This document shows positions 7,279 to 13,427 of a stretch of 13,555 nt of DNA, in pieces. This DNA comes from CAKZRD01 sp038886595 (GTDB taxonomy: Archaea; Nanobdellota; Nanobdellia; Pacearchaeales; GW2011-AR1). The notes under the pieces were generated by a model. It was not told the DNA's origin. It ran no database searches and was given only the letters and a program-made list of their open reading frames with translations. Numbering within the stretch: position 1 is the stretch's first letter; each line of letters starts with the position of its first letter. The position numbers were made by a program, and so were the translations under genes. The stretch spans positions 1-13,555 of the forward strand of contig JAWALV010000012.1 of assembly GCA_038886595.1 (NCBI GenBank), given 5' to 3'.

Positions 7279-9675
7279 ATGAAAAGTTTTAAAGAAATAA
7301 AAAATTGGTCTCCGGAAGTAGAAAAACAAATATCTGAAGAATGGAAAAAATTTGCTGATTTTTCTTTCGACGAAAAAACAAAGAAAAAAATTTACTCGAT
7401 TGATACGCCACCACCTTATGTTAATTCTCCAATACACATGGGACACGCAGTAACATATGCTTTTATGGATTTTTTCGCTCGCTATAAAAGAATGAAAGGA
7501 TTTGAAGTTTTGTTTCCTCTTGGCCTTGATAATAATGGCCTACCAATAGAAATGGGTGTAGAAAAAAAATACAAAATCTCACCTTTCGATGTTGGTAGAG
7601 AAGAATTTATTAAGCTTTGCAGAAAAATGCTCGACGAGGCTGGAACAGAATCAATAGATAGTTTTGCTAAAATAGGCCTATCATTTAATTCATATGAAAA
7701 AGGAGAAAATTTAGGGGAAATTTATGAAACAGACTCTCCTTCTTATAGAGCACTAACACAAACAACCTTTATAGAGCTTTACAAAAGAGGTTTAATTTAC
7801 GAGGACAAAAGAATAAATAATTGGGATCCTAAGTTAAGAACTACTATCGCCGATTCTGAGATTGAATACAAGGAAATTCCTTCTGTTTTTTGCCATGTAA
7901 AATGGAAAGTGAAAGAAACAGGAGAAGAAATAATTATCGCAACTACAAGACCAGAGCTTATTTGCACTTGTGGAATGGTTATTTTTAATCCAGAAGATGA
8001 AAGATACAAGCATCTTGAAGGAAAAACAGTAATTTCTCCAATCTTTAACGAAGAAGTACCAATAAAAAACCACCCTCTTGCTCAGATAGAAAAGGGCAGC
8101 GGGTTAGTTATGATGTGTTCAGCCGGAGATTTGAGCGACATACAATTTTTTAGAGAGATGAAATTAAAACCACGAATTGCCATAAATCCCGACGGAAAAA
8201 TGAATGAAATTGCTGGTCCATTAAATGGTTTAAAAGTAAAAGAAGCCAGAGAAAAAATAATCTCCATGCTAGAAGAAAAAAATCTTATTGTAAAAAAAGA
8301 ACAAATTATGCATAGAACACCAATTTCTGAAAGAAGTGGCGCAGAAATAGAATTTATTGAAATGTCTGAACTTTATCTGAAACAATTAGAGTTCAAAGAA
8401 GAAATAAAAAAATTATCAAAAAAAATAAAATTTTATCCAGAAAGTGCAAGAAAAATTCTAGAGAATTGGATTGATTCTATTAATATTGATTGGCCAATAT
8501 CTCGAAGAAGATATTATGCAACACCAGTTCCATTATGGTATTCTGAAAAAAATGGAAAAAAACTTGTTGCTGTTCCGCAAGCTGGAAGATACTATCAACC
8601 ATGGAAAGAAGAAGTTCCAAAAGACTCCGAAGTTTTTATAGATGGAAAACCGACAGGAAAAAAAGTTTCTGACAAAGAATTTTCCTCTCTTAATTGGATT
8701 GGTGATGAAAGAGTTCTAGACACTTGGATGGACTCATCAATTTCTGAACTCTACATTATAGGGTATAAAAGAAAAAATTTTGATTTCAAAAAATTCTTTC
8801 CAGTAACATTAAGACCGCAAGGAAAAGAAATAGTTAGAACATGGCTTTATTATACTCTTCTAAGAAGCTATCTTGAGTTAGGAAAAATGCCTTTTGAAGA
8901 ATGTTGGATACACCAACATGTTTTAGATGAAAAGGGAAGGAAAATGTCAAAATCTTTAGGAAATATTGTTGATCCTCAAGAAATTTTAAGAGATTTTGGA
9001 GGAGAAGCCCTAAGATTATGGAGCGCAACTGAAGGAGACCTCTCAAAAGGAGATGTTTGCTGTTCAAAAGAAAGAATAAAAGCAGAGCTTAAAACAATAA
9101 ATAAAATAATTAATGTTGCTAGATTTATAATACAATTTAAAAAACCAGAAAAAAAACCAAAATTAACAAAAATCGATGAGCTTTTTATCAATTATATTGA
9201 AAATCTTACAGAAAAAGTGGAAAAATCTTTTGAAATTTATGAGATACAAGAAGTTGCTAGAGAATTGAGAGAATTTTTATGGGAAATTTTCGCTTCGCAT
9301 TATATAGAAATAATTAAAGGAAGAGCCTATAATACAAGCAGCCTTTTTTCTGAGGAAGAAAAAAATTCTGCAATTTATTCTCTTTATTACATCTTTGAAA
9401 GATTTTTATTGCTTATTTATCCTATTTTACCTAGATTAACTTATTTAATAGCTAAAGACTTTGGATTAAACATCTTAGAAGAAAAATGGCCAGAATCTAA
9501 AAAAATAGCTAATGATCTAACTTTTGTTAAAAAAATTATAGTTTTTAACTCTGAAATTTGGAAAAAGAAAAAGGAAAAAGGAATATCTTTAAACTCGCCG
9601 ATTGAAGAGATTAAAGTGCCAGAAGATTTAAAAGATTTTGAGAGAGATTTGAAGTTTTGCCACAAGATAAAATAA
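7279..9675 (+). CDS. valS: Valyl-tRNA synthetase
   Basis: This 798-aa class I synthetase charges tRNA-Val. HIGH appears as HMGH at 53-56 after DTPPPYVNSP, and KMSKS is at 555-559. The CP1 editing domain runs from about 190 to 400 with ATTRPEL at 221-227 and GDLSDIQFF at 283-291. The catalytic core has WPISRRRYYATPVPLWY at 405-421 and DERVLDTWMDSSIS at 476-489, typical of archaeal ValRS rather than IleRS or LeuRS. The C-terminal helical anticodon-binding domain starts near 600. It is shorter than the usual 850-900 residues. The zinc knuckles I expect are gone: NNWDPKLRTT (181-189) lacks the CPxC pair, and YSEKNG (421-426) with the following stretch lacks the CxxC pairs usually found there. The core residues look intact, so I expect an active enzyme. 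Start codon fits a leaderless transcript. Confidence 0.93.
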   Translation: MKSFKEIKNWSPEVEKQISEEWKKFADFSFDEKTKKKIYSIDTPPPYVNSPIHMGHAVTYAFMDFFARYKRMKGFEVLFPLGLDNNGLPIEMGVEKKYKISPFDVGREEFIKLCRKMLDEAGTESIDSFAKIGLSFNSYEKGENLGEIYETDSPSYRALTQTTFIELYKRGLIYEDKRINNWDPKLRTTIADSEIEYKEIPSVFCHVKWKVKETGEEIIIATTRPELICTCGMVIFNPEDERYKHLEGKTVISPIFNEEVPIKNHPLAQIEKGSGLVMMCSAGDLSDIQFFREMKLKPRIAINPDGKMNEIAGPLNGLKVKEAREKIISMLEEKNLIVKKEQIMHRTPISERSGAEIEFIEMSELYLKQLEFKEEIKKLSKKIKFYPESARKILENWIDSINIDWPISRRRYYATPVPLWYSEKNGKKLVAVPQAGRYYQPWKEEVPKDSEVFIDGKPTGKKVSDKEFSSLNWIGDERVLDTWMDSSISELYIIGYKRKNFDFKKFFPVTLRPQGKEIVRTWLYYTLLRSYLELGKMPFEECWIHQHVLDEKGRKMSKSLGNIVDPQEILRDFGGEALRLWSATEGDLSKGDVCCSKERIKAELKTINKIINVARFIIQFKKPEKKPKLTKIDELFINYIENLTEKVEKSFEIYEIQEVARELREFLWEIFASHYIEIIKGRAYNTSSLFSEEEKNSAIYSLYYIFERFLLLIYPILPRLTYLIAKDFGLNILEEKWPESKKIANDLTFVKKIIVFNSEIWKKKKEKGISLNSPIEEIKVPEDLKDFERDLKFCHKIK

Positions 9676-9690
9676 TTTTTAATCAACATC

Positions 9691-9699
9691 TTTTTAAAC
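9691..9699 (+). promoter_or_regulatory. TATA box of the 163-aa gene
   Basis: TTTTTAAAC is centred 25 bp before the ATG at 9720, in the 44-bp gap after valS. This is the same spacing as at the other leading genes. Confidence 0.5.
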
Positions 9700-9719
9700 A
9701 CTAGTGGATTAGTAAAAAT

Positions 9720-10211
9720 ATGATAAACAAAAAAGAGTTGCTTAAAGAACTAAAAGAGAAGTTTGAAGAAACAAAGAAAAATCTTGGTTTTAAAGCAACC
9801 TATGAAGAGATTAATAGTATTTCTTATTTAGAAGAAATGGTTTTTTCTCAAGGTTATGTAAGTGAACAATTTTCAAGACAAATGATAAATAGAATAATTG
9901 AAAAATACTATTCTTGGTTAAGTGAATTTTACTCTTGGCTTTATCCACAACCACCAGACGCCATTCATATAAATGAAAGCAAAAAACTTTCTTCCGAAGA
10001 GAGAAAAGAATTGTTAAATTTAATAGAAAGAATAATGTACTTAATAAGAAAAAACAAAAGAATAGTTTTTGAAGGCCTCAAGAAAGAAGTGGAAGGAAAA
10101 TTCATAGATGAATTAGTGGAATTTGATAAGAAATATTTCACCCCAATTCTTCTTAAATTTAACAAGAAGTTTGAAGATTCTTGGAAAGAAGAGATAAGCA
10201 AGGAGAAGTAA
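9720..10211 (+). CDS. Hypothetical protein, 163 aa, all-helical
   Basis: I do not recognise this protein. It is predicted soluble and almost wholly helical, highly charged, and contains no cysteine. The N terminus (1-35) is a lysine/glutamate-rich amphipathic helix. A more distinctive core runs from about 36 to 85 with EEMVFSQGYVSEQFSRQMI at 38-56, then SWLSEFYSWLYPQPPDAIH at 65-83, which carries four aromatic residues and a PQPP turn. Two further long helices make up 90-160. The regular pattern and codon use typical of its neighbours support a real gene. It has its own TATA box at the usual distance and is followed by a 148-bp gap. Fold type is my inference from composition; no catalytic motif is visible. 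Confidence 0.75.
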   Translation: MINKKELLKELKEKFEETKKNLGFKATYEEINSISYLEEMVFSQGYVSEQFSRQMINRIIEKYYSWLSEFYSWLYPQPPDAIHINESKKLSSEERKELLNLIERIMYLIRKNKRIVFEGLKKEVEGKFIDELVEFDKKYFTPILLKFNKKFEDSWKEEISKEK

Positions 10212-10313
10212 TTTGGTTAATAAATTTTTTAAACTCGCGTGCTAGTTTTATAAAGGTTAAAGAGCTAATAAATAAGCTAAAAAAAATTTCACTACTGAAA
10301 ATTAAAATAGCCC

Positions 10314-10320
10314 TTTTTTT
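10314..10320 (+). terminator. T7 run, possible transcription termination site
   Basis: CCC followed by seven T residues lies just upstream of the next promoter. Archaeal termination and aCPSF1 cleavage favour U-rich tracts. This would end transcripts of the 163-aa gene or of a short RNA in the gap. There is no obvious hairpin. Confidence 0.35.
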
Positions 10321-10329
10321 ATCGAAACA

Positions 10330-10338
10330 TTTAAATAA
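10330..10338 (+). promoter_or_regulatory. TATA box of the PLD-like gene
   Basis: TTTAAATAA, preceded by purine-rich CGAAACA, is centred 25-26 bp before the ATG at 10360. It is identical to the element in front of pheS and fits a leaderless start. Confidence 0.55.
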
Positions 10339-10359
10339 ATATAATTTAATCTCAGATAT

Positions 10360-10686
10360 ATGGCAAAATTTTTGGATACGACAGGTATTTCGAATGAAAT
10401 AGCTCAAATAATTAAAGGAGCAAAAGAAAGATTAATTCTCGTAAGTCCGTACTTACAAATTTCTGATAGGTTTAAAGAAATGTTAGAAGACCAAGATAGA
10501 ATGAAAATAGACATAAGGATTATCTATGGTAAGAGTGAACTTCAACCACAAGAAAACAATTGGTTAAAATCATTAAAATCTGTAAGAACTAGTATTTGTA
10601 AAAATTTACACGCTAAATGTTATCTCAATGAAAAAGAAGCATTAATTACTTCTATGAATTTTTATGAATTTTTCTCAGATGAATAA
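10360..10686 (+). CDS. Phospholipase D-like protein, N-terminal part (frameshifted)
   Basis: This is the first part of a PLD-superfamily protein, 108 aa as read. It opens with a strand-helix pattern (IIKGAKERLILVSPYLQIS, 17-35) typical of the PLD fold and carries one HKD-type motif: H84-x-K86, E91, then S98-M-N100. A single motif suggests a homodimer such as the Nuc-type nucleases, acting on phosphodiesters. The frame stops after SMNFYEFFSDE. The expected continuation, SQMNNNEMGI, lies in the +1 frame immediately downstream. The upstream reading frame therefore appears cut by one extra base in the T5 run at 10669-10673. Joined, the protein would be about 236 aa. As annotated, this fragment has the catalytic motif but not the rest of the fold. 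Confidence 0.8.
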   Translation: MAKFLDTTGISNEIAQIIKGAKERLILVSPYLQISDRFKEMLEDQDRMKIDIRIIYGKSELQPQENNWLKSLKSVRTSICKNLHAKCYLNEKEALITSMNFYEFFSDE

Positions 10687-11071
10687 TAATGAAATGGGAA
10701 TTGTAGTATATAAATCAGAAGACCCTCAATTATATAATGACATTAATGAAGAGGTCCAAAGATTGATAAGAATAAGCGAAGAGGTTAAGGTAATAATTGA
10801 AAGAATAACTCCAAAAGAAGACTTAATAAAAAATAGAAGCGGTTATTGCATTAAATGTAGGAGTAAGATAAAGCTAGATCCAGAACACCCTTATTGTATG
10901 AAAGATTATCAAAAATGGAAAGAATTGGGAGATAAATCACATGTAGAAAATTATGGATTTTGTCATATTTGTGGCAAGTATAATGCTTCTTCTATGGAAA
11001 AACCTGCTTGTATGGATTGTTATAAAAAAAATAAAAAATTGTTTGAGAATTTCATAGTCCTGCCATTCTGA
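10664..11071 (+). CDS. Phospholipase D-like protein, C-terminal part with zinc-binding cysteines (frameshifted)
   Basis: This reading frame carries the rest of the PLD-like protein. The ATG at 10664 lies inside the upstream fragment and is probably not a true start; homologous sequence resumes at SQMNNNEMGIVV. The end of the PLD fold and a helix (about 20-55) are followed by a cysteine-rich tail. The first cluster is YCIKCRSK then PYCMKD, giving three cysteines with Asp where I would expect a fourth. The second is CHIC, then CMDC, a full four-cysteine set. PLD-like proteins with such paired zinc ribbons occur in bacteria and DPANN archaea; their role is not well established, though nucleic-acid or membrane-lipid processing is plausible. 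It is followed by a 64-bp gap to aRF1. Confidence 0.75.
   Translation: MNFSQMNNNEMGIVVYKSEDPQLYNDINEEVQRLIRISEEVKVIIERITPKEDLIKNRSGYCIKCRSKIKLDPEHPYCMKDYQKWKELGDKSHVENYGFCHICGKYNASSMEKPACMDCYKKNKKLFENFIVLPF
10669..10674 (+). other. Apparent +1 frameshift site in the PLD-like gene
   Basis: GAA is followed by TTTTTC. Read straight, it gives EFFSDE and a stop. With one T fewer it gives EFSQMNNNEMG, which joins the two halves into one open frame to 11071. The cause could be a homopolymer sequencing error, a real inactivating insertion, or recoding. Confidence 0.75.
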
Positions 11072-11079
11072 AGATTATT

Positions 11080-11096
11080 CTTTCTAAATTTTTATA
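11080..11096 (+). terminator. T-rich tract after the PLD-like gene
   Basis: TCTTTCTAAATTTTTAT lies within 30 bases of the PLD-like stop and before the aRF1 TATA box. It is a plausible U-rich termination signal, with no hairpin. Weak evidence in DNA of this composition. Confidence 0.25.
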
Positions 11097-11106
11097 ATCA
11101 TAAACC

Positions 11107-11115
11107 TTTATAAAA
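11107..11115 (+). promoter_or_regulatory. TATA box of the aRF1 gene
   Basis: TTTATAAAA is centred 25 bp before the ATG at 11136, but only 10 bp before the alternative ATG at 11121. The spacing rule seen at the other genes therefore supports 11136 as the start. Confidence 0.6.
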
Positions 11116-11135
11116 CCTCAATGATAGAGCTTCTT

Positions 11136-12236
11136 ATGGACGAGGCAGAAAGATATGAGTTTGAAGAAACAATAAAGGAGCTTGAAAGCTATCGAGGGAG
11201 GCACACAGAATTGATTTCTGTCTTAATTCCCGACGGATTTAGCATTCACCAAGTAGCCAAGCAAATAGAAGACGAGAAAGGCACTGCAACAAACATCAAG
11301 TCAAATTCCACAAGAAAAAACGTCCTTGATGCTCTAGAAAAAATTTCTCGCCAGCTTAAAAATTTTGGACCAACGACACCACAAAATGGCCTGGCTCTTT
11401 ATGCAGGTAATGTTTCTGAAGTAGAAGGAAAAGAAGACATAAGAGTTTGGACAATTATTCCTCCTAAACCTCTAAAAGTAAGGGCTTATCGTTGCGATCA
11501 GACTTTCTTAATTGAACCACTTAAAGAAATGATAGAAAGTGATGATGTTTATGGTTTAATTCTTATTGATAGAAAAGAGGCGACAATTGGTTTGCTCGAA
11601 GGAAAATCAATAAAACTAATTGATACTTTGACTTCTGGAATACCTAGTAAATTCAAGACAGGCGGCCAGTCCGCACAAAGATTTCACAGAATAAGAGAAG
11701 GAATGGCGAAAGAATTTTTTAGAAGAGTTGCGGAAGCAGCAAAAAAAGCCTTCTTTGATATAAAAAACTTAAAAGGTATTCTTGTTGGCGGCCCAATACC
11801 AACAAAAGAAGAATTCTTGCAGGAAGGCGACTTAGTTACTGCCTTAAAAGAAAAAGTCATTGCTGTTAAAGACATAGGAGAAGATGGAATGCCTGGCCTA
11901 AAAGCCCTAGTTGATGCTTGCGAAGATGTTTTGCAAGAACAAGAAGTTATAAAACAGAAAAAGATTTTGGATGAGTTTTTTAGAGGATTGAACAAAAATC
12001 AGGACAAAATAGCTTACGGAGAAAAAGAAGTAGAACAAAGATTGATTGAAGGTGCTGTCGAAAAGCTAATTCTTTCAAAAACAGCTTTGCCAAGAGAAAA
12101 AATCCATCATTTTGAAGAACTTGCAAAAAATATTTCTGCTGAAATTCACCTTGTTTCTAATGAAACTGCCGAAGGAGTTCAATTCGATAATCTTGGCGGA
12201 ATAGGCGGAATTTTAAGATATTCTGTCTATAATTAA
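11136..12236 (+). CDS. prf1: Archaeal peptide chain release factor aRF1
   Basis: aRF1 reads all three stop codons in the ribosomal A site and triggers peptide release. Numbered from this start (366 aa), the N domain has NIKS at 53-56 (TATNIKSNSTRKNVL) and YRCDQTF at 118-124, which together decode stops. The M domain has GGQ at 176-178 in TGGQSAQRFHRIREG, needed for hydrolysis. The C domain ends with QFDNLGGIGGILRY, the family signature. I prefer 11136 over the in-frame ATG at 11121 because MDEAERYEFEETIKEL matches the usual beginning and the TATA spacing fits. The protein is about 45-50 residues shorter than typical aRF1: near residue 315 the sequence passes directly from EKLILSKTALP to the final strands, without the cysteine-rich minidomain. 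G+C appears higher than in neighbouring genes. Confidence 0.95.
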   Translation: MDEAERYEFEETIKELESYRGRHTELISVLIPDGFSIHQVAKQIEDEKGTATNIKSNSTRKNVLDALEKISRQLKNFGPTTPQNGLALYAGNVSEVEGKEDIRVWTIIPPKPLKVRAYRCDQTFLIEPLKEMIESDDVYGLILIDRKEATIGLLEGKSIKLIDTLTSGIPSKFKTGGQSAQRFHRIREGMAKEFFRRVAEAAKKAFFDIKNLKGILVGGPIPTKEEFLQEGDLVTALKEKVIAVKDIGEDGMPGLKALVDACEDVLQEQEVIKQKKILDEFFRGLNKNQDKIAYGEKEVEQRLIEGAVEKLILSKTALPREKIHHFEELAKNISAEIHLVSNETAEGVQFDNLGGIGGILRYSVYN

Positions 12237-13381
12237 ATTCGAAATTCATTTTTACTTTTTATTAATCTCATAGAAATTTGTTTTTGCAAAGACTTTTGTT
12301 TTATTTTCTTTTCATTATAATTCGATTCGCAAGATATTCCTGCCCATTGAAAAAGAGTATCTTTTGATTCTAGCTTTCTTAAAATTTCTTCAGTGTCTAT
12401 ATATGGACAAATCCTTCTATAATTACATTTAAAAGAACATACAGAAGTGTCTGTTGTTGGATGAAAATTTCTATCTAATAATAATTTTCTTTTTGCAAGA
12501 ATTGTTTTAAATAAATCATAAATTTGTTTTGAATCTCTTTTTGTCTTAATAATTACAGATTCTTTTGGAATTTCATTTTCAGATAAACCTTTTTCTTTCA
12601 TTCTTAAAACAGGAGGAATGTGATGTATTTGTATCTCAATATTTCTAAGAAATTCATCTAAACCGATGCCAAAATATTCTCCATAATAACTCCTTAGAGG
12701 AGAACTTTCTTTTTGAAATTCATTCCATAAGGCAAAAGAATAAAAACTAAATTGAAGGTCATTATCTAAAAATTCTTTTTTTAATTCTAAATAACCAGTT
12801 TTATGATCTCTTAAAATTAAGGGTGGAAGAAGCTCGTCTATAATTGTCTTATATTTTATTTCCTCCCCTTCAAATATAACCTTTCCTTCCAGAGAAATTT
12901 CTGCTTTTCTTTTACCTGTAGAAACTCTTTTTATTTCATCATCTTTTACATATGTCCTATAAATTAATCTTGCCATCTCCTCTGTTTCTTCTATAAATTT
13001 TTTACTCCAAAGAACATTCAGAGTTTCTTTATTAACATAGCCCTCCTTAATCTTTCCTTTTTCATAAGCTTCTTTTCTTATATAAGCTAATCTGGATCTA
13101 ACAACACCAGAAAAAGCGTTTTCATCTTTATACATAGGTATAGGTAAATAAACATTATTTTCTACCTTCCAAAACTTTTCTATTAAATCATGCAATATTT
13201 GACCTCTTATAATCTCTGCACCAACATCTCTCTTTAATCTTAAAATACTATAAATAAAATATTGTTTAGGACAAACATCAATTGATTTTAAAGAAGTTTG
13301 GCTCCAAAAAGGATTTTCTTCTATGAAAATTTTATCAAAATCTAAACTTCTTAATTGTTCTTCTAAGTCACGGTCTTTCAT
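12233..13381 (-). CDS. PD-(D/E)XK nuclease, RecB/Cas4-like, with Fe-S cysteines
   Basis: This 382-aa protein has the RecB/AddB/Cas4-type nuclease layout. After SQTSLKSIDVCPKQY (27-41) come motif I His64 (RGQILHDLIEKF), motif II Asp182 (TIIDELL), motif III D192-H-K194 (LRDHKTG) and motif IV QFSFYSFAL (210-218). Four cysteines fit the iron-sulfur clamp of this family: C37 near the N terminus, and C315-x3-C319-x5-C325 (CSFKCNYRRIC). All catalytic residues are present, so it is probably an active, metal-dependent DNA exo- or endonuclease in repair or recombination. Length exceeds Cas4 (about 200 aa) and no CRISPR or cas gene adjoins it, so I do not call it Cas4. The tail (335-382) is lysine-rich. 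It converges on aRF1 with a 4-base overlap. A TATA box lies 24-25 bp before the ATG. Confidence 0.88.
   Translation of the reverse strand: MKDRDLEEQLRSLDFDKIFIEENPFWSQTSLKSIDVCPKQYFIYSILRLKRDVGAEIIRGQILHDLIEKFWKVENNVYLPIPMYKDENAFSGVVRSRLAYIRKEAYEKGKIKEGYVNKETLNVLWSKKFIEETEEMARLIYRTYVKDDEIKRVSTGKRKAEISLEGKVIFEGEEIKYKTIIDELLPPLILRDHKTGYLELKKEFLDNDLQFSFYSFALWNEFQKESSPLRSYYGEYFGIGLDEFLRNIEIQIHHIPPVLRMKEKGLSENEIPKESVIIKTKRDSKQIYDLFKTILAKRKLLLDRNFHPTTDTSVCSFKCNYRRICPYIDTEEILRKLESKDTLFQWAGISCESNYNEKKIKQKSLQKQISMRLIKSKNEFRI
12249..12260 (+). terminator. T-rich tract downstream of aRF1
   Basis: TTTTTACTTTTT begins 12 bases after the aRF1 stop, inside the 3' end of the convergent nuclease gene. Further T-rich sequence runs to about 12310. 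It is a credible U-rich termination site for the aRF1 mRNA. Confidence 0.35.
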
Positions 13382-13399
13382 AAAGAAATTAAAAAACTC

Positions 13400-13410
13400 T
13401 TTTTTAAAAA
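13400..13410 (-). promoter_or_regulatory. TATA box of the nuclease gene
   Basis: On the minus strand this reads TTTTTAAAAAA, centred 24-25 bp before the ATG at 13381. It lies in the 46-bp gap after the upstream gene and fits a leaderless start. Confidence 0.5.
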
Positions 13411-13427
13411 GAATATTATACTAGAAA

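Larger units (their letters stand above)
10212..10359 (+). other. 148-bp intergenic region
   Basis: This is the longest gene-free stretch inside the window. I see no convincing reading frame. It holds TTTTTTAAAC at 10225-10234, TTTTATAAAGG at 10246-10256, a T7 run at 10314-10320, and the TATA box of the next gene. The first two could be promoters of a short untranslated RNA ending at the T run. They could equally be chance in AT-rich DNA. Confidence 0.3.

Noticed and set aside
7279..9675. Isoleucyl- or leucyl-tRNA synthetase
   Set aside because: DTPPPY before HMGH, the RRRYYATP segment and DTWMDSSIS are ValRS-type signatures of archaea.
10181..10402. 73-aa frame spanning the gap before the PLD-like gene
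   Set aside because: It starts inside the 163-aa gene, runs through the TATA box of the next gene and into its coding region in another frame, and has only K/I/L/N-rich composition.
12233..13381. Calling the nuclease Cas4
   Set aside because: It is nearly twice the usual Cas4 length, and there are no CRISPR repeats or other cas genes in the window.
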